From assembly GCA_030432815.1 (NCBI GenBank), contig JAUILB010000191.1:1-5881 (forward strand): a stretch of 5,881 bases of DNA, in the 5' to 3' direction. The notes under the pieces were generated by a model. It searched no databases. It was not told where the DNA came from and saw only the letters and a list, made by a program, of their open reading frames with translations. The position numbers were made by a program, and so were the translations under genes. The DNA comes from Alphaproteobacteria bacterium (GTDB lineage: Bacteria; Pseudomonadota; Alphaproteobacteria; Sphingomonadales; Emcibacteraceae). Below are positions 1 to 4,743 of the stretch, in pieces. Numbering within the stretch: position 1 is the stretch's first letter; each line of letters begins with the position of its first letter.

Positions 1-1
1 A

Positions 2-646
2 CATCTTTGGACTTTGTTGTTGTTAGGGGGCGGGCAGGGCCTTCTTGGTTGGTATATGGTCAAAAGTGGCCTTGTAGACCAGCCGGATGTGAGCCACTAT
101 AGGCTTACCGCCCATCTTGGATTAGCAGTATTAATATATACATATGCATTTTGGCTAGGATTAGGACTGTTATTGCCTAAAAGTAAAAAGGCTCTTAGTC
201 GCCCGAAGAAACTGATTTACTGGTATGTTGTTTTATTGATTACGCAGATACTTCTTGGTGGCCTTGTCGCCGGATTGAATGCCGGTTTAGTCAGTGACAC
301 TTGGCCGTTAATGTTTGGGCAAATTATCCCGGATGGGGCGTTTAACGGCGGCTACGGTCTTATGAGTATTTTTGATGATCCGCTTACCGTTCATTTTGAA
401 CACAGAACATTTGCATATATTGTCGCACTTACAGCGACTATCATCTGGTGGAAACTTAAATCTGATAATAGCCCAACGGTAAGATTGGGAGCCAATCTCG
501 TCCTGCTTAGTATTATTTTACAAATCACACTTGGTGTATTGACGGTTCTGCATATGGTTGCGATACCAATTGCAGCAACGCATCAGGCGGGGGCTATCTT
601 TGCATTGTCGGCTTCACTTTATCTACTTAACAGGGTTAAAGGCTAG
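2..646 (+). CDS. ctaA: Heme A synthase, COX15/CtaA type 2, C-terminal part (5' truncated by window edge)
   Basis: This integral inner-membrane enzyme oxidises the C8 methyl of heme O to the formyl group of heme A for aa3-type cytochrome oxidase. The reading frame is open from the first full codon at position 2, so the left end is the window edge and not a start; a TTG at 14 is not a credible start. About 214 residues remain of a family that is usually about 340-360 long. Family hallmarks are GWYMVKSGLVDQPDVSHYRL followed by TAHLGL (His codon 113-115), TWPLMFGQIIP, TVHFEHR (distal His codon 401-403) and the near-terminal HMVAIPIAATHQAG (His codons 551-553 and 581-583). The conserved histidines are the expected heme ligands. 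About five hydrophobic segments are visible. The gene ends in TAG with no strong terminator after it. Its relation to rplM is probably only adjacency, because rplM has its own promoter-like sequence. The family call is firm. Confidence 0.95.
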   Translation, partial: HLWTLLLLGGGQGLLGWYMVKSGLVDQPDVSHYRLTAHLGLAVLIYTYAFWLGLGLLLPKSKKALSRPKKLIYWYVVLLITQILLGGLVAGLNAGLVSDTWPLMFGQIIPDGAFNGGYGLMSIFDDPLTVHFEHRTFAYIVALTATIIWWKLKSDNSPTVRLGANLVLLSIILQITLGVLTVLHMVAIPIAATHQAGAIFALSASLYLLNRVKG

Positions 647-753
647 TACTCATCATTTTGCTGTCCGTAAGTTATTAATGATAGGGATTGGGAGTAGTTT
701 CAACGCCAGAGCGCGACTTGTAATTATTCGTTTTAAGTCATCTACTTATAAAG

Positions 754-769
754 TGGTATTATAATACCA
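754..769. promoter_or_regulatory. 16-bp perfect palindrome in the ctaA-rplM gap
   Basis: TGGTATTATAATACCA equals its own reverse complement. It lies about 110 bp before the rplM start and about 40 bp upstream of the best rplM promoter candidate. It could be an operator for a dimeric regulator. It could also be a weak AT-rich hairpin ending ctaA transcription, but no T-run follows it. It contains TATAAT (760-765) with no convincing -35 at the right distance. What is seen is the palindrome; its function is inference. Confidence 0.4.
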
Positions 770-806
770 TATTTGTAACATGCTGAAAATTAATCTAAAA
801 TTCCTG

Positions 807-836
807 TTGACTTTGAGAATTTTGATGGCATATTGC
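807..836 (+). promoter_or_regulatory. Candidate sigma-70 promoter for rplM-rpsI
   Basis: TTGACT (807-812) matches the -35 consensus at five of six positions and is followed after 18 bp by TATTGC (831-836), a mediocre -10. Transcription would start near 843 and give a leader of about 34 nt. An overlapping alternative is TTGATG (822-827), 17 bp, TTAATT (845-850). Ribosomal-protein promoters are strong, so one of these is probably real, but the -10 match is weak. Confidence 0.4.
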
Positions 837-876
837 GCGCAAACTTAATTATGGCTTTAAATAGGAATTTTATCCA

Positions 877-1350
877 ATGAAAACATATTCTGCAAAACCA
901 GCAGATATTGAAAAGAAATGGTATGTCATTGATGCCGATGGTTTAATCCTCGGTCGTATGGCTGCTATTATCGCGACATATTTGAAAGGTAAACATAAAC
1001 CAATGTATACGCCTTCTATGGATTGTGGCGACAATATCATCGTTATCAATGCCGAAAAAGTGCAATTAAGCGGTACGAAAAAAGATAATAAAATTTACTA
1101 CTGGCACACAGGTCACCCTGGTGGGATTAAAGAAAGAAATGCCCGTGACATATTGGAAGGCGATTATCCCGAACGCGTTGTGATTAAAGCAGTTCAAAGA
1201 ATGCTGAACAATAACCCATTGGGACGTCAGCAATTAAAAAACCTAAGAGTTTTTGCTGGTCCGGAACACACACATGAAGCACAACAACCCGAAGTACTTG
1301 ATGTTGCTGCAATGAATGAAAAGAATGCAAGGAATTCTGCAAATGGCTGA
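877..1350 (+). CDS. rplM: 50S ribosomal protein L13 (uL13)
   Basis: L13 is an early-assembling large-subunit protein that binds 23S rRNA. The 157-residue length fits the alphaproteobacterial family. Diagnostic stretches are WYVIDADGLILGRMA (15-29), LKGKHKP (36-42), the HTGHPGGIKER segment (77-87) and the C-terminal signature PLGRQQLKNLRVFAGPEH followed by HEAQQP (114-138). The ATG at 877 is preceded by AGGA (863-866) at 10-nt spacing. Residues 111-113 are Asn-Asn-Asn (1207-1215), where most bacterial L13 proteins have Pro-Arg-Gly or similar in the RM-x3-PLG motif; this is a mild deviation in a loop. The gene overlaps rpsI by 8 nt, so the two are an operon with probable translational coupling. 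In E. coli, L13 represses this operon through the rplM leader; whether that holds here is unknown. Confidence 0.98.
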   Translation: MKTYSAKPADIEKKWYVIDADGLILGRMAAIIATYLKGKHKPMYTPSMDCGDNIIVINAEKVQLSGTKKDNKIYYWHTGHPGGIKERNARDILEGDYPERVVIKAVQRMLNNNPLGRQQLKNLRVFAGPEHTHEAQQPEVLDVAAMNEKNARNSANG

Positions 1351-1870
1351 AGATAAAAAAACACTGGAAGACCTTAAAGAGGTTACAGCAGAGGCAGCCG
1401 TTGCCGTAGCAAATGGTGCTGCTGAGAATGCAAAATCAGAAGCAGCTGATGAGCAAATCGAATATGTCCAAAAGCTTGATGAATATGGACGTGCATATGC
1501 AACAGGTAAACGTAAAGATGCTATCGCACGCGTTTGGATTAAGCCCGGAAACGGTAAAATTACAGTGAATGGTCGTGAAGAGGAGGTCTATTTTGCCCGT
1601 CCTACACTTCGTATGATCATAAGTCAGGCATTTGAAGTTGCTGATCGTGTTGGTCAATATGATGTTGTTGCGACAGTAAAAGGCGGTGGCCTTTCCGGTC
1701 AGGCGGGCGCTGTTCGTCACGGCATCAGTAAAGCACTAACACATTTTGAACCTGATCTACGTGCTGCGGTTAAGGCAGCAGGTTTTCTTACACGTGATGC
1801 CCGTGTTGTGGAACGTAAGAAATACGGTAGGGCAAAAGCGCGTAGAAGCTTCCAGTTCTCAAAACGTTAA
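1343..1870 (+). CDS. rpsI: 30S ribosomal protein S9 (uS9) with N-terminal extension
   Basis: S9 sits in the head of the small subunit, and its C-terminal tail reaches the P-site tRNA. The start is ATG 1343, because AAGGA (1329-1333) lies 9 nt upstream and the protein then begins MAEDKK; an in-frame ATG at 1316 has no ribosome-binding site. The 175 residues divide into an acidic, alanine-rich extension (about 1-46), likely disordered, and the S9 core from YGRAYATGKRKDAIARVWIK (48-67) onward. The family signature GGGLSGQAGAVRHGISKAL spans 114-132. The basic tail ends in FQFSKR with the universally conserved terminal Lys-Arg. E. coli S9 has 130 residues; the extra length is typical of alphaproteobacteria. 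The start overlaps the rplM stop by 8 nt (ATGGCTGA), so translation is probably coupled to L13. Confidence 0.98.
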   Translation: MAEDKKTLEDLKEVTAEAAVAVANGAAENAKSEAADEQIEYVQKLDEYGRAYATGKRKDAIARVWIKPGNGKITVNGREEEVYFARPTLRMIISQAFEVADRVGQYDVVATVKGGGLSGQAGAVRHGISKALTHFEPDLRAAVKAAGFLTRDARVVERKKYGRAKARRSFQFSKR

Positions 1871-1894
1871 TTGCCGATACATATTTTACAAAAG

Positions 1895-1926
1895 AGGCTT
1901 TCATGATATTCATGGGAGCCTTTTTT
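1895..1926 (+). terminator. Intrinsic terminator of rplM-rpsI
   Basis: An 11-bp stem (1895-1905 with 1911-1921, two G-T pairs in RNA terms) closes a 5-nt ATATT loop, and the T-run follows at once (1921-1926). It begins 24 nt after the rpsI stop and separates the ribosomal operon from the dioxygenase gene. Confidence 0.88.
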
Positions 1927-1986
1927 CGTAATTAGAGAGAGTGTAAATCTTACTTCAGATCCAATTTATTGTGTATTTTCACTTTT

Positions 1987-2016
1987 TATCAACGAAACCA
2001 TGTTGATATGTATCAA
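1987..2016. promoter_or_regulatory. TATCAA / TTGATA half-site cluster upstream of the dioxygenase
   Basis: TTGATA (2003-2008) and TATCAA (2011-2016) form an inverted repeat with 6-bp arms around a TG centre. A third copy of the half-site, TATCAA, lies at 1987-1992. The cluster is 61-90 bp before the GTG start of the dioxygenase gene, where an operator would be expected. I could not fit a convincing -35/-10 pair here; an extended TGTAAAAT (2031-2038) and CATAAT (2019-2024) are possible -10 elements. The repeat is seen directly; the binding factor is unknown. Confidence 0.35.
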
Positions 2017-2076
2017 TGCATAATATTACCTGTAAAATAAATTAGAAACTGGCGATGATTAATGGGAGAAGAAGCC

Positions 2077-2937
2077 GTGTCATATTTGGAAATTAAAGAT
2101 AGTCAGTATGGGTATCTTGATATTGATCAAATGGCGGAAAAGGGATTGGAGCTTAGAGAGCAATATTTATCAGCTTCGCCATTCCCACATATTGTAATTG
2201 ATGACTTTGTGTCCCCTAATGTGTTGGAAAAATGTTTGGAAGAATTTCCACGAGAACCGGATCCGGAAAGCATCACATTTGACCGTGACCAGGAACGCTT
2301 TAAAACAGGGTTTAATCCAGATTATATGTCGCCGTCTGTTCGTTCCCTGTTCTATTCATTTAATTCACGCCCATTCTTGAAATTTCTTGAAAATTTAACC
2401 GGGATCAAGGGGTTAATTCCCGATCCTTATTATCTGGGAGGTGGTTTTCACGAGATTAAGCAGGGTGGGCACCTGTCAGTTCATGCAGATTTTAACCATC
2501 ATACAAGGCTTGATCTTGAACGAAGGATTAATGTTCTGATTTATCTGAATAAAGATTGGTCCGACGAATATGGAGGGCAGATCGAACTTTGGGATCGGAA
2601 AATGCAAAATCGTGTTGTCAGTAAAACACCTGATTTTAACAGGTGCGTTATTTTTAATACTGATTCAGACAGCTATCACGGTAATCCTAACCCGATTAAT
2701 CATCCTGAAAATAAATCCCGTCGTTCAATTGCGTTATATTATTATACTGCCACCTGGGACAATCAAAGGCGTGAGCATACAACACAGTTTAAGGCGCGTC
2801 CCAAAACCGGTGATGCAATAGACTGGAGTGTTAAAATTAATGAGTTTTTGGCTGATATTGTGCCGCCGGTTATATTTCGTTTATATACCCGTATCAAATA
2901 TCGTCTTAAACGGTCCGGACGAGGCAAAGATGATTAA
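2077..2937 (+). CDS. 2OG-Fe(II) dioxygenase, prolyl-hydroxylase-like (Ofd1/Tpa1-type fold)
   Basis: This is a predicted cytosolic oxygenase using Fe(II), O2 and 2-oxoglutarate to hydroxylate a protein or small-molecule substrate that cannot be named from sequence. The facial triad is visible: HxD in HADFNHH (His codon 2482-2484, Asp 2488-2490) and the distal His in SYHGNPNP (2677-2679). The Arg before Ser in SRRSIALYYY (2719-2724) is the expected 2-oxoglutarate anchor. The motifs FPHIVIDDF near the N terminus and GGQIELWD before the distal His are typical of the prolyl-4-hydroxylase-like 2OG family. I prefer GTG 2077 because GGGAG (2064-2068) lies 8 nt upstream of it. ATG 2062, five codons earlier, has no Shine-Dalgarno and overlaps that GGGAG; if used, the protein has 291 residues instead of 286. 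The C-terminal end is basic (IKYRLKRSGRGK). The gene stands alone between two terminators. Family call firm, substrate unknown, start uncertain. Confidence 0.88.
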   Translation: MSYLEIKDSQYGYLDIDQMAEKGLELREQYLSASPFPHIVIDDFVSPNVLEKCLEEFPREPDPESITFDRDQERFKTGFNPDYMSPSVRSLFYSFNSRPFLKFLENLTGIKGLIPDPYYLGGGFHEIKQGGHLSVHADFNHHTRLDLERRINVLIYLNKDWSDEYGGQIELWDRKMQNRVVSKTPDFNRCVIFNTDSDSYHGNPNPINHPENKSRRSIALYYYTATWDNQRREHTTQFKARPKTGDAIDWSVKINEFLADIVPPVIFRLYTRIKYRLKRSGRGKDD

Positions 2938-2960
2938 AAACATATGTTTGCCTAATTTTT
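2922..2960 (+). terminator. Possible terminator overlapping the dioxygenase stop codon
   Basis: AGGCAAA (2922-2928) pairs with TTTGCCT (2947-2953) across an 18-nt AT-rich loop that contains the TAA stop, and AATTTTT follows. The stem is short and the loop large, so it is weaker than the other two terminators here. The right arm also belongs to the 14-bp repeat described separately. Confidence 0.35.
2938..2952 (-). repeat. Copy 1 of a 14-bp inverted repeat GGCAAACATATGTT
   Basis: Read on the minus strand, 2952 to 2939 is GGCAAACATATGTT, identical to the plus-strand sequence at 3994-4007. The core is the 12-bp palindrome AAACATATGTTT (2938-2949). It lies about 65 bp before the OmpA-lipoprotein start, directly after the dioxygenase stop. 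It could be a regulator site shared with the ABC operon promoter, part of the terminator hairpin, or coincidence. Confidence 0.4.
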
Positions 2961-3014
2961 GTCTTTATTTAAGCCTAGCGTTCTTTCAACTTTGATAGCA
3001 ATCGGGAGTTTATT

Positions 3015-3677
3015 ATGATTAATATTACATCAGGACAGATTACACGCATTGTTGCGCTGTCCATTTTTTTATCTGCATGTTCCACCGATCCTTATACCGG
3101 TGAACGTAAAGCATCCAACACTGCTGTAGGTGCCACAATCGGCGCGATAACAGGTGCCATTGGCGGGGCTATTGTTGGTGGAAGCAATACCCGTAAATCG
3201 GTTTTAATTGGTGCCGGTATTGGTGCTTTGGCCGGTGGCGGTATTGGTTTTTATATGGACAGACAGGAAGCTAAATTAAGAGAGCAACTCCAAAATTCCG
3301 GCGTACAAATCGTAAGAGACGGCGATAATATAATACTGAATATGCCTGGTAATATTACGTTTGCTACGAATAGTGCAGATGTAAATAGTGATTTTACGGA
3401 TGTTCTGCATTCTGTTGGCCTGGTCCTGGAGGAATATGACCAAACTTATGTAGATGTTCTTGGCCATACCGATTCTACAGGTAGTGACAGTTATAACCAG
3501 CAACTTTCTGAACGTCGTGCAAGGTCTGTGGCTAATATATTAATGAACGAAGGTATTATTCCGGAAAGAATAATCGTTCGCGGTCTGGGTGAAACATATC
3601 CGATTGCCGATAATAACACTGAAAGCGGAAGGTCGCTGAACAGACGGGTGGAAATTGCACTTTCACCGGTTGTTTAG
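3015..3677 (+). CDS. OmpA-family peptidoglycan-binding lipoprotein with glycine-zipper segment (YiaD-like)
   Basis: This is a predicted outer-membrane lipoprotein of 220 residues. Residues 1-21 form a lipoprotein signal peptide ending in lipobox LSAC, with Cys22 as the lipidation site; Ser follows it, so inner-membrane retention by Asp at +2 is not expected. Residues 37-80 form a glycine-zipper segment with two hydrophobic Gly/Ala-rich stretches (GATIGAITGAIGGAIVGG and IGAGIGALAGGGIGF) that may insert into or lie on the membrane. A short charged helix follows. The OmpA-like domain spans about 105-218: GHTDSTGS (150-157) with Asp153, and NQQLSERRARSV (161-172) with Arg168. These match the Asp and Arg that bind diaminopimelate in OmpA, at the same spacing of 15. 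The start is supported by GGGAG (3004-3008), 6 nt before ATG. Likely role: anchoring the outer membrane to the cell wall. The gene is monocistronic, converging on a tiny lipoprotein gene. The call is firm. Confidence 0.94.
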   Translation: MINITSGQITRIVALSIFLSACSTDPYTGERKASNTAVGATIGAITGAIGGAIVGGSNTRKSVLIGAGIGALAGGGIGFYMDRQEAKLREQLQNSGVQIVRDGDNIILNMPGNITFATNSADVNSDFTDVLHSVGLVLEEYDQTYVDVLGHTDSTGSDSYNQQLSERRARSVANILMNEGIIPERIIVRGLGETYPIADNNTESGRSLNRRVEIALSPVV

Positions 3678-3686
3678 GGACAAATG

Positions 3687-3701
3687 ATGGGCATGCCCCA
3701 T
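3687..3701. repeat. Small GC-rich inverted repeat after the OmpA-lipoprotein gene
   Basis: GGGCATGCCC (3689-3698) is a perfect 10-bp palindrome, extendable by two pairs if one C is bulged. It lies 11 nt after the stop codon and is followed by AT-rich sequence without a T-run. It may stabilise the 3' end of the mRNA upstream of the true terminator. Little more can be said. Confidence 0.3.
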
Positions 3702-3721
3702 TAATAATTCTTATCAGATTT

Positions 3722-3750
3722 AAAAAGGGGGGCTTTAAAACCCCCTTTTA
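3722..3750. terminator. Bidirectional intrinsic terminator shared by two convergent lipoprotein genes
   Basis: AAAAGGGGG (3723-3731) pairs with CCCCCTTTT (3741-3749) around a 9-nt loop. On the plus strand it ends the OmpA-lipoprotein gene 45 nt after its stop. On the minus strand it begins two bases after the stop of the mini-lipoprotein gene, where the C-run is followed by five Ts. A-tract and T-tract on both sides make it work in both directions. Confidence 0.88.
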
Positions 3751-3751
3751 T

Positions 3752-3823
3752 TTAAATGCCTAAAGTTTCACAAGCTGACAGCGTTAGTACTGCAAATGTG
3801 ATTAATGCGTATAATCTGATCAT
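3752..3823 (-). CDS. Mini-lipoprotein precursor, 23 residues (entericidin-like N terminus)
   Basis: On the minus strand an ATG at 3823-3821 opens 23 codons ending in TAA at 3754-3752. Three things support a real gene. First, AGGGAGG (complement of 3831-3837) lies 7 nt upstream, the strongest Shine-Dalgarno in the window. Second, the product is a complete lipoprotein signal peptide: basic start MIR, hydrophobic core LYALITFAVLTL, lipobox LSAC with Cys18. Third, it has its own promoter candidate and ends directly at an intrinsic terminator. After signal cleavage only a hexapeptide, Cys-Glu-Thr-Leu-Gly-Ile, would remain on the lipid anchor. The N terminus resembles entericidins and other tiny proteobacterial lipoproteins, which usually run to about 40-50 residues, so this one is very short. 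No frameshift extends it. Possible roles are an envelope-stress or bacteriolytic lipopeptide, a minimal membrane modulator, or a remnant of a longer gene. The function is unknown. Confidence 0.72.
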   Translation of the reverse strand: MIRLYALITFAVLTLSACETLGI

Positions 3824-3873
3824 ATTGGTTCCTCCCTGTTGTTTCTCAGAATTGTGGGACTAAGTTAGCGCAA

Positions 3874-3901
3874 ATTATAATTTTTATCAAATTTACGCCA
3901 A
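3874..3901 (-). promoter_or_regulatory. Predicted promoter of the mini-lipoprotein gene
   Basis: Read on the minus strand, TTGGCG (complement of 3896-3901) is followed after 16 bp by a perfect TATAAT (complement of 3874-3879). Transcription would start near 3867, giving a leader of about 43 nt ending in the strong Shine-Dalgarno sequence. The -35 matches four of six bases. Confidence 0.55.
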
Positions 3902-3916
3902 TTTTAACCTAAAATT
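3900..3916. promoter_or_regulatory. Inverted repeat AATTTTA-ACC-TAAAATT touching the minus-strand -35
   Basis: The arms AATTTTA (3900-3906) and TAAAATT (3910-3916) are perfect inverted repeats with a 3-nt centre. They overlap the edge of the predicted -35 of the mini-lipoprotein gene. TTTACGC also occurs twice nearby in the same direction (3892-3898 and 3916-3922). This could be an operator, or simply AT-rich sequence near a promoter. Confidence 0.3.
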
Positions 3917-3978
3917 TTACGCGCCATGATTGTTCTTTTAATAATGTACATGGCTAAGCTGAGGGCAAAACCATTCGT

Positions 3979-4007
3979 TTGACAAGCATGGATGGCAAAC
4001 ATATGTT
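3979..4007 (+). promoter_or_regulatory. Predicted sigma-70 promoter of the ABC transporter operon
   Basis: A perfect TTGACA (3979-3984) is followed after 17 bp by TATGTT (4002-4007), which matches four of six -10 bases. Transcription would start near 4014 and give a leader of about 28 nt. The -10 lies inside the 14-bp repeat GGCAAACATATGTT (3994-4007), so a protein binding that repeat would cover the promoter. Confidence 0.6.
3994..4007 (+). repeat. Copy 2 of the 14-bp inverted repeat GGCAAACATATGTT
   Basis: This is an exact match, in opposite orientation, to the minus strand at 2952-2939. The two copies bracket about 1.04 kb holding the OmpA-lipoprotein and mini-lipoprotein genes. No target-site duplication is visible at their outer edges, so a transposon reading is not supported; a shared operator is the better guess. 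Confidence 0.4.
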
Positions 4008-4041
4008 CATATTATGATGGTTTAGTCAGGGTTTCTTCCAT

Positions 4042-4743
4042 ATGAATTCAGTGAATGGCAATATTGCGATCAGTATTAAAAACCTATCAAAAAATTATAT
4101 TGAGGGTGGTAAACCACATGCAATCTTGCGGTGTGCGAATGCCGATATTTATGAAGGGGAGATGGTTGCCCTTTTAGGCAGAAGCGGATCAGGAAAATCA
4201 ACGCTTCTTAACCTGATAAGTGGCCTTGATACGCCGGATGAGGGCGATGTGTCTATAGGTGCTGAGAAAATTACTCAAATGAGTGATGAACATAGAACCC
4301 TGTTCAGGCGCGAACATATTGGTTTTGTTTATCAGTTTTTCAATTTAATTCCGACGCTTAATGTAATGGAGAACCTGAAACTTATTTTAGAATTGAATGA
4401 TCAGGAAAATGCCAAAGTACGCTGTGTAGAACTGCTTGATAAGGTAGGACTAGGCACGCGCTTAGATACATATCCGGATGCCTTGTCAGGTGGGGAACAG
4501 CAAAGAGTTGCAATAGCAAGAGCGCTGGTTCATAAGCCTGGTATTTTGCTTGCTGATGAACCGACAGGAAACCTTGATGAAACGACATCAGATGAAATTT
4601 GGGATCTTTTTGATACGTTAATACGTCCAAGTGGCGGAACAATCCTGCTTGCGACGCACAGTTTGACTGCGGCGAAACGCTGTGACCGGATGCTGGAACT
4701 GAAGGACGGAAAAATTCATGATATAACAGGAAAGTATGACTGA
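4042..4743 (+). CDS. ABC transporter ATP-binding protein, LolD/MacB/YbbA superfamily
   Basis: This cytoplasmic ATPase of 233 residues powers the partner permease encoded immediately downstream. All nucleotide-binding motifs are intact: Walker A GRSGSGKST (46-54), Q-loop Gln98 in YQFFNLIPTLNVMENL, signature LSGGEQQRVAIARAL (148-162), Walker B ILLADEPTGNLD (168-179) with catalytic Glu173, and switch His206 in LLATHS. FVYQFFNLIPTLNVMEN and ADEPTGNLD are typical of the MacB/LolD/FtsE branch, in which transport is by mechanical coupling to FtsX-like permeases and not by an ordinary import channel. The ATG has AGGG (4028-4031) 10 nt upstream. The stop TGA shares its A with the start of the permease gene, so the pair is one operon. 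LolD proper works with LolC/LolE; the partner here has not been shown to be either, so I give no symbol. AttE-like or YbbA-like identity is also possible. Confidence 0.93.
   Translation: MNSVNGNIAISIKNLSKNYIEGGKPHAILRCANADIYEGEMVALLGRSGSGKSTLLNLISGLDTPDEGDVSIGAEKITQMSDEHRTLFRREHIGFVYQFFNLIPTLNVMENLKLILELNDQENAKVRCVELLDKVGLGTRLDTYPDALSGGEQQRVAIARALVHKPGILLADEPTGNLDETTSDEIWDLFDTLIRPSGGTILLATHSLTAAKRCDRMLELKDGKIHDITGKYD

Noticed and set aside
558..764. A 68-codon plus-strand frame over the end of ctaA and the following gap
   Set aside because: It mostly overlaps conserved ctaA codons in another frame, has no ribosome-binding site and resembles no protein family. A shorter internal start near 679 also lacks a Shine-Dalgarno.
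851..880. A 9-codon upstream ORF whose TGA overlaps the rplM ATG, a possible leader peptide
   Set aside because: It has no Shine-Dalgarno, and the predicted mRNA starts only a few bases before it or after it. The overlap is likely chance.
1316..1342. Upstream ATG 1316 as the rpsI start
   Set aside because: There is no Shine-Dalgarno before it, whereas ATG 1343 has AAGGA at 9-nt spacing and gives the expected S9 N terminus.
1436..1720. A minus-strand frame inside rpsI
   Set aside because: It lies antisense to strongly conserved S9 codons, with a cysteine- and isoleucine-rich product typical of shadow frames.
1746..1931. A plus-strand frame across the end of rpsI and its terminator
   Set aside because: It reads through the S9 C terminus in another frame and through the terminator hairpin; no ribosome-binding site or family likeness.
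2198..2821. Two plus-strand frames inside the dioxygenase gene (2198-2380 and 2570-2821)
   Set aside because: Both overlap the catalytic domain codons in other frames and resemble no protein family.
3276..3503. A minus-strand frame inside the OmpA-lipoprotein gene
   Set aside because: It is antisense to the conserved OmpA domain and has no recognisable domain.
2938..4007. A small transposon or MITE bounded by the 14-bp inverted repeats
   Set aside because: There is no transposase, no target-site duplication at the outer edges, and the enclosed genes look like ordinary envelope genes. A shared regulatory site is more likely.
4382..4642. A minus-strand frame inside the ABC ATPase gene
   Set aside because: It is antisense to the signature and Walker B codons; a shadow.
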